A DNA stretch of 64,000 nucleotides from Symbiodinium natans (Eukaryota; Sar; Dinophyceae; Suessiales; Symbiodiniaceae), in the NCBI GenBank assembly GCA_905221605.1, contig CAJNDS010002185.1:516890-580889 (forward strand), written 5' to 3'. The notes under the pieces are model-generated. The model worked only from the letters and a program-made list of their open reading frames with translations, searched no databases and was not told the origin of the DNA. A program made the position numbers and the translations under genes. Below are positions 42,381 through 53,875 of the stretch, one piece after another. The stretch's first letter is position 1. Every line of letters starts with the position of its first letter.

Positions 42381-44940
42381 GATGGCACCACCGTGACAGC
42401 CACGGCTGCCCGGCTTGACTGTGGGGGTTTAGGGTTTAGGGTTTAGGGTTTAGGGATGTAGGGATTCTAGGCGGAGCATGGGGTTCGGGGCAAGGGTTTT
42501 CTAAATCAAGGCCCCGTTTGTGAACACGATGCCCGCATGATGAGGGCCTGCCCCAAAAGGACAGCTCCAAAACGCCACTTAGAATCCCAAAGCCCCTCCA
42601 AAGAAACCGAAAACCTAAACCTTAACCCCTAAACCTTCTACACCCCCCTTTAGCAGCCCAAACCACCCCTGTGCTTCTGCTCTCGCGCGCGCGCGCGCGG
42701 GCCAGGTCAAGTCCTTCAACGACCAGCGGGGCTTCGGCTTCGTCAAGGTCGGGCTCTTGGATGGGGTTTGAGGGGCTCGGGGGTGTGGTGGTGAAGAGGG
42801 GGGGGGTGGGGTGGTTAGAGTTTTAGTTTTCTTGTTTGCACGCCCGAAGAGCGAAGCCTAAACCCTAAACTCTAGCCGTAATAGAGCCCTAAAACCTGGT
42901 GGCATCCCCCCCCAACCAACATCCCCAAGCAGCACGAGAAGCAAAACGAGGTTTTTTCGACTGTAGCTCCTGAGAGACCAGCCCTAAACCCTGAACCCTG
43001 AGCCCTGACGCCCTACGCTCTAAACCTCAAACCCTAAACCCCAAAACCCCCAAACCCCAGACTCCCTAGATCCTAAACCCTGGACCCTAAACCCTAAACC
43101 CTAAACCCTAAACCCTAAACCCTAAACCCTAAACCCTAAACCCTAAACCCTAAACCCTGAACCCTAAACCCTAAACCCTAAACCCTAATCCCCAAACCCT
43201 AAATCCTAAACCCCAAACCCTAAACCCTAAACCCTAACCCCTAACCCCTAAACCCTAAACCCTAAACAGTAAACCCTAAACCCCTCTCCGAAGCTCGCCC
43301 TGCGCTTTGCTGAGGTCGCAGGGAGCGGCATGGACCTCTACTTCCATGCACGGGACCGTCCTTGGAATTGGGTTTAGGGTTTAGGGTTTAGGGTTTAGGG
43401 TTTAGGGTTTAGGGTTTAGGGTTTAGGGTTTAGGGTTTAGGGTTTAGGGTTTAGGGTTTAGGGTTTAGGGTTTAGGGTTTAGGGTTTAGGGTTTTAGGTT
43501 TAGGGTTTTGGGTTTAGGGTTTAGGGTTTAGGGTTTAGGGTTTAGGGTTTAGGGTTTAGGGTTTAGGGTTTAGGGTTTAGGGTTTAGGGTTTAGGGTTTA
43601 GGGTTTAGGGTTTAGGGTTTAGGGTTCAGCATCTCAAGTCCGAGCATTCACTAGTCAAGCAGCTTGTCAAGCGTTGGAATATAACCCACCCACCCAAGAA
43701 ACCCATAACATTGAGAAAATACAAAGTTCACTCAATACATTCCCAAAAGTTAGTTTGTAACGGACCCAGAACCCGAAATTTAATCTAAGGCCCACAATAG
43801 GCCCTTTATGCTCTTAGGGCCCTAACCCTACGGTTTAGAAGCGAAAACGAGAGGCCACCCAGAACCGTCGATTTCGCATTTTTAATAGGGACCCGGGCCG
43901 ATCCTGGGGTCCCCCTCACTTGAGGTGTTTTCGAGGCAAACATTCCCTCTCAAGGGGGGGTCGGAGTTTGAGGCAAGGGGGGGTCTCCGAAGACTATTTT
44001 GCCTTTAAAATTGAAAAATACGACCCCTCCTTGACCAAAACTAGGCTGTGAAAAGGTCGCGGGGGCGGCCCTTCATCAGAATTGAGGGTTAAAAGCCCTG
44101 AAACATCCTGAAAAACATTGAAAAACCTTGAAAAACACTGAAGAACTCTGAAAAACCTTGAAAAACCTTGAAAAAACTCGGGAAAAGGAAATTCACCATT
44201 GCCCACTTTTGAAGCCGAAATTCACCGTTGCCCACTTTTGAGGCCCGGAAAGTCATCCTTCCCCACTTTTGAGGCCCGGAAAGTCGCCGTTGCCCGCTTT
44301 TGAGGCCGAAAATCACCGTTGCCCTACTTTTGAGGCCCGAAAGTCACCGTTGCCCACTTTTGAGGCCCGGAAAATCACCATTGCCCACTTTTGAGGCCGA
44401 AAAAGTCACCGTTGCCCACTTTTGAGGCCCGGAAAATCACCTGCCCACTTTTGAGGCCCGGAAAGTCACCGTTGCCCACTTTTGAGGCCCGGAAAATCAC
44501 CGTTGCCCACTTTTGAGGCCCGGAAAGTCACCGTTGCCCACTTTTGAGGCCCGGAAAGTCACCGTTGCCCACTTTTGAGGCCCGGAAAATCACCGTTGCC
44601 CACTTTTGAGGCCGAAAAAGTCACCGTTGCCCACTTTTGAGGCCGAAAATCACCGTTGCCCACTTTTGAATTAGGGTTTAAATTCATTATGATAGAGAGG
44701 TTTAGGGTTTAGGGTTTAGGGTTTAGGGTTTAGGGTTTAGGGTTTAGGGTTTAGGGTTTAGGGTTTAGGGTTTAGGGTTTAGGGTTTAGGGCTTAAGTTT
44801 AGGGTTTAGAGTCCAAGTCTCGAAGCCGAAAGGGTTTGGGGCACCGGGTTCGTACAGCCTGGCATTCTTGCATAGGACTTGGACGACGCCTCGCAGGGCC
44901 TGCTCATGCCCCTCGGAGCGGGCAAAGAATTGCTTGCTTG
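42381..44940 (+). CDS. CSD gene, cold-shock module D
   Basis: Exon 42706-42747 reads VKSFNDQRGFGFVK, a textbook CSD strand 1 and RNP1. Exon 43315-43371 reads VAGSGMDLYFHARDRPWNW with a canonical RNP2 (DLYFH). Exon 44876-44940 reads DLDDASQGLLMPLGAGKELL, fitting the loop and strand 4. All joins are phase 0. The 43371 donor is the start of a long TTTAGGG tract. A leading island, 42381-42420 (DGTTVTATAARLDC), may precede it. All RNP aromatic positions are kept, so this module should bind single-stranded nucleic acid. Confidence 0.75.
43085..43280. repeat. telomere-type tract (CCCTAAA)n
   Basis: A long C-strand tract directly upstream of the module D RNP2 exon. Confidence 0.95.
43370..43626. repeat. 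telomere-type tract (TTTAGGG)n
   Basis: About 36 heptamers, directly downstream of the module D RNP2 exon and inverse to the tract at 43085. Confidence 0.95.
43625..43659 (+). repeat. 35-bp dispersed motif, copy 2
   Basis: Starts TTCAGCATCTCAAG at the end of the TTTAGGG tract; matches the copies at 11786 and 51310. Confidence 0.75.
43660..44190. other. unassigned sequence
   Basis: Heptamer-poor, with short AAAACC/TTGAAAAA repeats toward 44180. No gene recognised. Confidence 0.4.
44195..44665. repeat. 31-bp minisatellite, about 15 units
   Basis: The unit is close to TTGAGGCCCGGAAAGTCACC followed by GTTGCCCACTT; some units lack CCG. Confidence 0.95.
44698..44810. repeat. telomere-type tract (TTTAGGG)n
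   Basis: About 15 heptamers upstream of the last exon of module D. Confidence 0.95.
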
Positions 44941-45827
44941 GTTTGCTCTTTGGGATGGCGGAGCTGCCCTAGACCCTAAACCCCAAAACCTAAACCCTAA
45001 ACCCTAACCCCTCGACAGGTGCCTTTCATCCTAAGACCGTAAACCGAGACCCGAAACCCTAAACCCTAAATCCTAAGGGAGTACCGGAAGGTCAGACTAG
45101 AACTGCCGCAACACCCTGGAGACCCTGACAAGCTCTGGCCCTAAACCAGGATTTAGGGTTTAGGGTTTAGGGTTTAGGATTTAGGGTTTAGGGTTTAGGG
45201 TTTAGGGTTTAGGGTGTTCCCTATACTCCTCAACCCCCCGAAGCCCCTCCAAACACACTCATGCCTTCGAGGCTTGTCGGCGGCCAGAACGCCAGTGGCT
45301 GCACGGCCATGTGCCCTCCACAACTACTATAGGGGCCTTAATAATTAGAATAGGGAATTGGGGGGGGGGTTTATTATAGCATATGTATAAAGGGACTCAA
45401 AGGGAATACCATTAGGATTACTAGGACCCAGAGTAGGCCCTTGTTCTCTTTCTTCAGGGTTTGGGCTCCCTTGTCAGCACCTTTATGCCAAAAAGGCCAC
45501 CCTTTCCATTCCAAGGTTTCTCTCGGGTCGGACTACCTTTGGAGTTTCAGTGGTTCATGGCCCTTGCTGAAGGATTCCGACGCTCCCCTCAGCTCCAAAC
45601 CCTAAGCCCTAAACCCTAGGCCCCTAAGCCCTGGAAAACCTAAAACTCTAAAGGGCAAATATCGTTTAAGGGAAGATGATTCCCCTATTCGCGTGGGACT
45701 GGGCCCTAGAGGGTTTGGTGCTCTTGGGGGGTGTTGCCTTAAAACTTAAGTGCTCTAAGCCCTAAGCCCTAAGCCCTAAGCTCTCAACCCTAAACCCTAA
45801 ACCCAACCCTAGAGGTTTAGGGTTTAG

Positions 45828-48800
45828 GCTCCTGACGCGCTCATAGGTGCCGCGTGGAGGCCAGAGCAGATGGGCGGTGGAATGCGAGGCGCCGGTGAGT
45901 TTTTGCACCCTGAAGGCCAAAAGCCCTGAACTCTAAGCCCTACATCCCTGCACCCTAAGCCCCCGAAATCCTGAGTTTCCTGAACCCCCTTAAACCCAAA
46001 CCCCAAACCCTAAACCCTAATCCCTAAACCCTAAACCCCTAAGCCCCAAACCCTCTTGAACCCTAAGTCCCCCCAAAACCAGCAGACCCCGACCAGGAAT
46101 ATGACCATCCTAGAGGCGGGCGTGAACATGCTGGCGCCGCGGCTGTTCACTCTGACATCGGGGTCCCAAAGAGCCCGGTTTAGGGTTTAGGGTTTAGGGC
46201 TAAGGGTCAAGGGTTTAGGGTACCCGAAGCCCTGCGCCCGAAGCCCTTGAACCCTAAGCTTGTGGGGTCATCGTGTGGGATTGAGTTTTGAGGGCAGATC
46301 CGGGTGAGCTCAACCCCTCTCAACCCCTCTCAAAACCCTCTCAACCCTTAAACCTTCACCCTCTCAACCATAAACCCTACACCCTAAACCCTCAGTCCCT
46401 AAAGCTCTCAACCCTAAAAACCCTCAAGGATGGCATGAAGCTCGCCGGCATGATCCGGTGCCCCGGCTGACCATGGGCTCAGGGGGCCTCTCTGGGCTCC
46501 CAGAGCATCTTATTGCTCAGGATTCCGGAGTTTCGAGGGGTTTAGGGTTTAGGGTTTAGGGTTTAGGGTTCAGGGTTCAGGGTTTAGGGCCGTTCAGGGT
46601 TTAGGGTTTTAGAGGTCGGGTGGCCCTCTGGTCCTGCGCCAAACCCATGGTGCGCGCATTGTGTTTGAAAGTGAAAGGCATGTTTTTCGCATTTCAAGCT
46701 CCTGCACACTTACAAGAACGGGACACAAACCTGCAATGTACACCATTGGTGGGGTTGGGAGGCCATCCTCGCATGATGGGTTTTGGAGGGATTTACATAT
46801 GGTCTTAAAGCAAGCTTGCACGGCTTTAGAAAAACGTTGTACTTGCTGTAGTACTTGCTAGGATTTGATGCGTTTCAAGGTAATTTGCATGGAGCTGGAA
46901 ATGCTAAGAACACTGCATCTTACCGGGATATGTGGAGAACGTTGCTAGTGTGGAAAGCTCGTGAATACCGTTATTGCTAGGACTTGGAGCACTGTCAAAC
47001 AGGCGAACGTACATCAATACGGTGATTTGCAGGTTTTCGCGCTGTTTTTGTAATTATCCAGGAGCTCAAAACGCTCAAAACAGTTCAAATTGCAGTATTT
47101 AAAGCCTTTGAATGTCGAGTCGGACCTATGAAAACAAACAAAAAGGAGAGCCACGCCCAGGAAAAACACGCCTCCGCCGGGTCTAGGGCCTAGGGTTGGC
47201 GTTTTGAGTTTAGGGGACTTCAGGGTTCGCGGCCAGAGGGTTTTGGGGTTCAGGGCTTGGGGTTTTGGACATTAAGGTTGAGGGTTGAGGGCATTTGGTC
47301 TGTTGCAGCACCCCTCACAAAGCCCACTGCCTTAAATCCCAAACCCAAGTTCTAAACAAACCCTAAGCCCAAAACCCTGACCCGTAAGCCCTAAAACAAC
47401 CCTAAACCCGAAACCCTGAACCCTAAACCCCAAACCCTAAACCCGAAACCCTAAACCCCCAAACCTTAAACTGCACCGGAGCGGGCCCAGGTGCTTCTAC
47501 GACCACAAAGGCTTTGGTCACCTTGCCTGCAGATCGGAAGCCTCAACCCTCAACCCCCTAAAAACCCTAAAGGGTTCGGTTTAGGGTTTAGGGTTTAGGG
47601 TTTCGGGTTTAGTGTTCAGGGTTTAGGGCTCTGAAGCCGCTTTAAGCCCTAAATGCCCACAGCCCTAACGGACACCAAAAGCCCTAAAGCCCTCAAAGCC
47701 CTAGGTTGCCCTCTGGGGAGGGTGGTGTGCAGGGTTTAGGGTTTAGGATTGAGGAATTAGGGTTTAGGGTGAGGGTTTAGGATCCCAAATGTGGTCTAGC
47801 ATTTGGAGTCGGAGGTTTTGGGCGGGTTTGGGGCTTAAGCCTAAACCCGAAACCGGTGAGTGAGGTTTCATTAACTGCACTGGCAATCCGGTCGACATCT
47901 ACTTCCAGGGCCGCCGCAGCCTTAGCCGCTGCTGCTGGCATTTCCGGCTCAAGGAGGTTTAATCCCTTCCCCGAATATTAAACGGGTGGCCCCCCCCCCA
48001 ATAGACTCTCGAAATGTGTTTTTTTTAATCATTAGGGGGAGGTTTTTATCCAAATGTCATGTTTGGGGTAAAAAGGGTTTTGGGTCTAGGCTGGGAAGGG
48101 AGGCAAGGGAGCTTCAGGATGTTGGTTGGCTTGCGGGTTTTGGGAGCCCTGAACCTACCCCCTAATTCGGAATAGGGTTTAAAACAGGCGGGGTCGGTTT
48201 CGGCAGGATTGTGGAAAGGGGCAGGCTGTAAGGGTAAACCCTAAACCCGAAACCCTAAACAGCCCAAAAAAGAATCCCAAATGCGAGGACCTTGGCACTA
48301 TCTCCAAATTCCGAACCTTGAGCCCCAAGTTTAGGGTTTAGAGTTTAGAGAATCCCCAAACCCCAGACCCGATGGAAGGTTCTGGGGTGCGCCTTTCTGG
48401 TTATGGCTTCGGGTTTGGGGTTTAAGGGTCTACGGTTGAGAGGAGTTCAGGGTCTAGGGTTTAGAGTTGCCGGGCTTTGAGTTCTGGAGGGTTCAGAGAT
48501 CGCCCTGTGGGGCTTCAATGCTTTGGACCTGAGGGGGTTTTTTGGCTCAGGAACATGGCTGAACATGATTAAAGTTTGCAGTTTGAAGTTTAGGTTTAGG
48601 GTAGAGGGGCGAGGGTTTAGGGTTTAGGGTTTAGGGCTTAGGGTTTAGGGTTTAGGGTTTAGGCTGAATTGGCGCCTGGTTACCAGGCGACGTGGGCCAC
48701 GACGCGCAGAAGAGATGTGAAGACATGGGCGCGGTGCCTCCGGCGGCATTTCAGCTGGCGAGGTGTACTAAGCAGGGTTTAGGGTTAGGGTTTAGGGTTT

Positions 48801-49335
48801 AGGGTTGAGGGTTTAGGGTTTAGGGTTAAGGGTTTAGGGTTTAGGGTTTAGGGGTTCTTGAACATAGCCTCATATTTTTGCCGGGTATCTTCAGCAGGGT
48901 CCAGTTGGGTTTATCAAAAAACTTGCTAGGGAGCCACTTCTTGTTAGCTCTACGATGCGCCCTGAAGGACTGTAGCACTCCCCAAACCCCAGCACTCTAG
49001 ACTCTAGAGGGAAAACGCCCTAGTACACCAAACCTCCCTAAGCCCGAAACGCCAAAGCCTAGTCATTCCTACTAAAAACCCACGTATTCCTGGGCTCGGG
49101 TATCCCAAGTGTCCCAAGGGACAGGATCTCTGAAACGGAAGGGTTCTGGGGTTTAGGGTTTTGGGCCTTTAGGGTTCAAGGGCTTAAGTAGGGTTTGGAG
49201 CGTAGGGTTTAGGGTTTAGGGTTTAGTGTTTAGGGTTTCGGGTTTAGGGGCCTGAACTCTCCCTGAAGCCCTGAGCCTTTCACCGGAAGGTTGGCACCGT
49301 TGTGTGGTTCACCGTGTACGCCCAGACGGATAGCC
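45828..49335 (+). CDS. CSD gene, linker and cold-shock module E
   Basis: Six islands join with matching phases (1, 0, 2, 1, 0). 45828-45894 (APDALIGAAWRPEQMGGGMR) has acceptor TTTAG|G and donor GTGAGT. 46086-46177 (EYDHPRGGREHAG) ends at a heptamer donor. 46429-46457 is DGMKLAGMIR, 47491-47516 is CFYDHKGFG, 47865-47956 is FINCTGNPVDIYFQGRR and 49290-49335 is VGTVVWFTVYAQTDS. The last four build a complete CSD. The RNP1 motif K-G-F-G-F-I is split across the 47516/47865 intron and restored only on splicing. This is the best single argument that the islands are real exons. Confidence 0.78.
46610..47160. other. unassigned heptamer-free sequence within module E intron
   Basis: Lower-GC unique sequence without heptamers or a long ORF; possibly an inserted element remnant. 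Confidence 0.4.
48687..48778 (+). CDS. candidate exon, possibly alternative
   Basis: An island after ACCAG reads GDVGHDAQKRCEDMGAVPP and stays open to AAGCAG before heptamers. The module E chain is already in phase without it, so it may be optional or non-coding. Confidence 0.35.
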
Positions 49336-50134
49336 GTCCCTTGGGCTCGGAACCCCAAGCCCTCAACTCTGAGGGTTTAGGGTTTAGGGTTTGGGGTTTA
49401 GGGTTCTGGGGGAATTTTGTTGAGGGTTTGGGGCTGAGGTCTCAAGGACCTAGTCGAACGCCCAAGGATGAAACGCCAGGCTCCGAGCCCCTCCACCCTC
49501 AAACGGGCACTCCAATCCCCCGAGCCCTAAGCCCTCAACCTTGCCATGCGTGCATCCTAAAAGCCACAAAGCTCAAGAAGAGCGTCCCGAAAGCCATATG
49601 CAAAGGGGCCCCCCCGAAGCTTAAAGCCTAAACCCCAACCCCAACAGAACCCAAGGCTTGTCAGACCACTCATCCAAAACCCTCAACCAGCTGAAAGCCC
49701 GCAAATCCTCAATTGCAATCCTCCCAAACCTTCCCAAACCCTCCCAAACCGTCTCAAACCGTCCCAAGCCGTCCCAAGCCCCCGCAAACCTCCCAAACCC
49801 TCCCGCGCCCAACCCTCACAAAACATCCCAAACCCTCAAGCCTCCCAAACACTCCCAAGCCCTCAAAGCCCTGAACTTCTGAACACGGAGGATGGCAGGC
49901 TCGAGAGATAGAGCCCTGGCTGCATCCCCCACCCCCCCCCTTCCCCCGTCGCTTCGGGCCACTTAAGGGGAAGCTCCCTTCAGCTTCGGGGGCTCCCCAA
50001 ACCCGAACCCCCCCAAAGACCCCCAAAGTCAGCTCCCCCCAACACCTCAAGAGCCAGAGAGAGAAGAGAGCCCACAAAAGAAACAAAGAACAGAGGAAAG
50101 AAAGAAACAAAGAAGGAAAGACAGAGAGACCCAG

Positions 50135-50345
50135 ACTGGGTTCGCGTCACGAAGTTCAGCTCAGATGCCGACAAGAAGGTTTAGGATTCAGGGTCAAGGG
50201 ACTGAATAGGAGCTACCTCAACAAGATCTCAGCAGAGGTTCTTGCGGGTGACGGCTCCTCCCCGGGCGGCATCACCCCCGACATGCTCGGCCCAAAAGGC
50301 GGAGTGGCATTGGGGTGTTTGGTTTTTAAAGTGTGTAGGGTTTGG
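50135..50345 (+). CDS. candidate exons with CSD-like strand
   Basis: 50135-50178 reads WVRVTKFSSDADKK before a heptamer donor (AAG|GTTTAG). The island from 50238 continues in phase 0 as VLAGDGSSPGGITPDMLGPK. This resembles the C-terminal CSD strands, as in module C. Its partner exons are uncertain. Confidence 0.45.
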
Positions 50346-51131
50346 GAGTTTAGGGTTTAGGGTTTAGGGTTTAGGTTTAGGGTTTAGGGAACAGCAGGGC
50401 CATCAGCCACCGAAGGTTGTCAAAACCTCAACTCTTCAACCGGCGGCCCTAGGCAAACCTTTTCTCAACCCCAAACAAACTTGTAAGCCGGCATTTGCCA
50501 CAAACCCTTAAACCCCATTTAAACTACAGTTTCCTTACGGGTTTCCTTAGGACTTTTTTTGGTCTAGGGTTTAGGGTAGTTTACATAAGGCGCAAGGGAG
50601 TATGAATAATGTTATGTTTATGAGTGTTCAAAGGGGAGTTTATTACACCCTGAAACCCTCGAAGCCCTCAAAGGCACCTTAATCAAAGAAGGGCTTAAAG
50701 GGTCTAGGAGGCAGGGTTTAGGTTCAGGGCTTAGAGTTTTGGAGTCAGTACCCCCCTAAACCCTCAAGCAATCCTCCTGAAGACATACCCTTAAACCCGC
50801 AAGCCCAGCAAAGCAAACCCTGAAACCCAGAAGCCCTGGGCTTCGCGAAAGGCTGTTCGGAACCAAGTTGGGGGTACACTCTTCAAAGATAGTCTTCGGG
50901 CTTGGGATCTCGGGCTTAGGATTTAGGACAGCGCCACCCACCTTTCAAAGAAGATGTTGGGGGATGGGGGCTTCAATACCACCCATGTCCTACCCGAACC
51001 CCCCTAACTCTGAAGGCAGTAGCCGGCCTCTTTCAGAAGCTACACTGTCCTCCACTCAGAACACTCCCTAGACTCCCTAAACCCCCTAATCCCTAAACCC
51101 TAAGTTTTGAACCCTACTCAACGTCCAAAAG

Positions 51132-51199
51132 TGAAGTCCTTGCGAAGCAGGCTGGGGCAAGGGTATGGCGCGGACCCCAGATCCTCTGGGGGCGTCGAG
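51132..51199 (+). CDS. CSD gene, partial module F
   Basis: Reads VKSLRSRLGQGYGADPRSS, with a strand-1 VKSL and an RNP1-like GYGAD, ending at GAG|GTCTTT. The rest of the domain is not visible downstream, where the 1.3-kb TGG minisatellite lies. It may be a broken module. Confidence 0.45.
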
Positions 51200-51309
51200 G
51201 TCTTTCGGGTTTAGGGCTTAGGGTTTAGGGCTGAGGGTTTAGGGCTTAGGGTTCCGGGGGTTTAGGGTTTAGGGTTTAGGGCTTAGGGCTTAGGGTTTAG
51301 GGCTTAGGG

Positions 51310-51344
51310 TTCAGCATCTCAAGTTCAAGCATTCACCAGTTAAG
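51310..51344 (+). repeat. 35-bp dispersed motif, copy 3
   Basis: Starts TTCAGCATCTCAAG directly after TTTAGGG/CTTAGGG heptamers. Confidence 0.75.
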
Positions 51345-51689
51345 CTCCCGACTTCGGTTTGAATATCTAGCCACCCACCCTTCGGATCCAACAACGTTAG
51401 GAACACATATTTTGCTTTATTGTCATTGTGCCATCGCACAGTCGAACGCCCCTACTTGCATAAACCCACCCACGCGCTTGTCTTTCCTACGTAGATCACG
51501 CCAGATTTTGTCAATCGTGTTTTTCCCCCCAAAATAGCCCTCAAACCGGGAGTGTTTTGAGCGATTTTGGATCAGGGAGTGTCTCTTGGCCGGATTCGAA
51601 TCCTTTTGCTGCCAGTCTTGGGGGATCCCTAACCTCCCTCAAACCGGGAGCGTTTGTCTGTTCAGCTGGGGCTGAGAGGGTGCGGGCGG

Positions 51690-51971
51690 GGCTGGGTGGG
51701 TGGGTGGGTGGGTGGGTGGGTTGTGGGGTGGTGGGGGTGGTGGGTGTGGGTGGTGGTGGCTGGGGGGTGGCTGGGCTGGTGATGGTGGCTGGAGGGTGGT
51801 GGTGGGTGGTGGGTGGTGGGATGGTGGTGGTGGCGGTGGCTGGCTGGCTGGTGGCTGGTGGCTGGTGGATGGTGGGGGTGGTGGTGGGTGGGGGGGGTGG
51901 GGGGTGGGGGGTGGGGGGGGGGGGGGTGGCGGGTGGGGGTGGCGGGTGGCGGGTGGCGGGTGGCGGGTGGC

Positions 51972-52021
<50 letters not shown>

Positions 52022-52986
52022 TTGGTGGGGTGGTGGGTGGGTGGTGGGTGGGTGGTGGGTGGTGGGGTGGTGGGTGGTGGGTGGTGGGTGGGTGGTGGGG
52101 GTGGTGGGGTGGTGGGTGGTGGGGTGGGGGGTGGTGGTGGGTGGTGGGTGGGGGTGGTGGGTGGTGGGTGGGGGTGGTGGGGGGTGGGTGGTGTGGGTGG
52201 TGGGTGGTGGGTGGTGGGTGGTGGGTGGGGTGGTGGGTGGTGGGTGGTGGGTGTGGGGGTGGTGGGGGGTGGGTGGTGGGTGGGGGGGGGTGGTGGGTGG
52301 TGGGTGGGGGTGGTGGGTGGTGGTGGGTGGTGGGTGGTGGGTGGTGGGTGGTGGGTGGTGGGTGGGGGTGGTGGGTGGTGGGTGGTGGGTGGTGTGGTGG
52401 GTGGTGGGTGGTGGGTGGTGGGTGGTGGTGGGGGGTGGGGTGGTGGTGGGTGGTGGGTGGTGGGTGGTGGGGGTGGGTTGGTGGGTGGTGGGGGTGGGTG
52501 GTGGGTGGTGGGTGGGTGGGGGGGGTGGTGGGGGTGGGGTGGTGGGTGGTGGTGGGGGGTGGTGGGGTGGGTGGTGGGTGGTGGGTGGGGGTGGGTGGGT
52601 GGTGGGGTGGTGGGTGGTGGGGGTGGTGGGTGTGGGGTGGTGGGGGGTGGGTGGTGGGTGGTGGGTGGTGGGTGGTGGGTGGTGGGTGGTGGGGTGGTGG
52701 GTGGTGGGTGGGGGTGGTGTGGGTGGTGGGTGGTGGGTGGGGGTGGTGGGTGGTGGGTGTGGGGTGGTGGGTGGTGGGTGGGGGTGGTGGGTGGTGGGTG
52801 GTGGGTGGTGGGGGTGGGTGGTGTGGTGGGTGGTGGGTGGTGGGTGGTGGGTGGTGGGTGGTGGGTGGTGGGTGGTGGGTGGTGGGTGGTGGGTGGTGGG
52901 TGGTGGGTGGTGGGTGGTGGGTGGTGGGTGGTGGGTGGTGGGTGGTGGGTGGTGGGTGGTGGGTGGTGGGTGGTGGGTGGTGGGTA
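51690..52986. repeat. (GGTGGTG)n-type minisatellite, 1.3 kb
   Basis: The plus strand is almost only G and T, in GGGTGGT-type heptamers with GGC variants at 51930-52015. It has no C-strand interruption and very high G-quadruplex potential. The 430-520-codon ORFs in all frames (Trp/Gly/Val or Pro/His/Thr) are consequences of the repeat. Confidence 0.95.
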
Positions 52987-53428
52987 GGGAGGGCGGGGTG
53001 AGTGGGGTGGGAGGGGGATGGGAGGGGGGGTGGGCTTCGTCGGCAAGCCACCGACAAAGCCGTGCCTTGCCGACGAAGCAATTGCGTCTTTCGGATGAAT
53101 GACCTTCAAGTTGAAATCGAAAACAAAGTAAGAGAGGTTTAGGGTTTAGGGCTTCAGGGGTGAAAGGGGCTTAGGGGCAGTTTGGGGTTGAGGGTTTTAG
53201 GGCAAATTTAGGGTGTGGAGAAAAAAACTACATCCCTAGGTTCCCCCATAATTGTGGCTATTTCAGCCTAGTGAAGGTTATTTAAGGGGGAATTCAGGGG
53301 GGGTAGTCTAGAGGGTCTGCCTCCCAACCCGGCAGGTGATGTGGCCAGGGTTCCGGGTTTAGGTCGGGTTTAGCCCTAAACCCTAAACCTTAAATCCTAA
53401 ACCCTAAACCCCAAACCCTTATCCTTAG

Positions 53429-53849
53429 GTCTCAGAGTTTATAGGGACCAGCAGCCCTTTGCTGAGGATTATGATCCATACATGGACTACTCTTGGTCCA
53501 TGGGGTGCCTTGCTGGCAAGGAGAACCGGCCCTAAACCCTAAACCCGAAACCCTAGACCCTAAACCCTAAACCCTAAACCCTAAACCTTAAACCCTAAAC
53601 CCGAAACCCGAAACCCTAAACATCCTACGGTTGCCCGCCGAGCCTCGGAACCCTAAGCCTCAAGCTGTAAAGCCGTAAAACCCTAAACCCGAAGCCCTAA
53701 ACCCGAAGCCCTAAACCCTAAGCCCTAAGCCCTGAGCCCTGAGCCCTGAGCCCTAACCCTCAACCCTTCTGAGGCCGATGGACTACGGCGACTACGGTGG
53801 CAAGGGCTGGGGCAAGGCCTACCCACCGAAGGCCCCCCACTCCTTGGGA
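53429..53849 (+). CDS. CSD gene, Tyr/Asp/Gly-rich linker exons
   Basis: One island near 53430-53530 reads PFAEDYDPYMDYSWSMG. Another starts at 53774 after GAG and reads PMDYGDYGGKGWGKAYPPK. The Tyr/Gly-rich style matches the 17-22 kb exons. The second lies just upstream of the retrotransposon insertion, which therefore sits in its exon end or following intron. Confidence 0.5.
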
Positions 53850-53875
53850 GTCTGCTGGAGTTCTGCCGGGGGCTG

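Noticed and set aside
3778-44665. Common origin of the 21-bp (3.8 kb) and 31-bp (44.2 kb) minisatellites
   Set aside because: They share only TTGCCCA followed by a short T- or A-rich stretch; the similarity is too small to claim descent.
47940-47956. Second spliced-leader relict (GGCTCAAG)
   Set aside because: Only 8 bases match, and they lie inside a well-supported CSD exon (FRLKE).
48538-48552. Possible spliced-leader relict TTTTGGCTCAGG
   Set aside because: 11 of 12 bases match, but the T-run makes it weak and no retroposed gene follows.
51541-53109. Very long ORFs (430-522 codons) in all frames
   Set aside because: They are Trp/Gly/Val or Pro/His/Thr translations of a G/T-only minisatellite; every frame is open because the repeat lacks stops.
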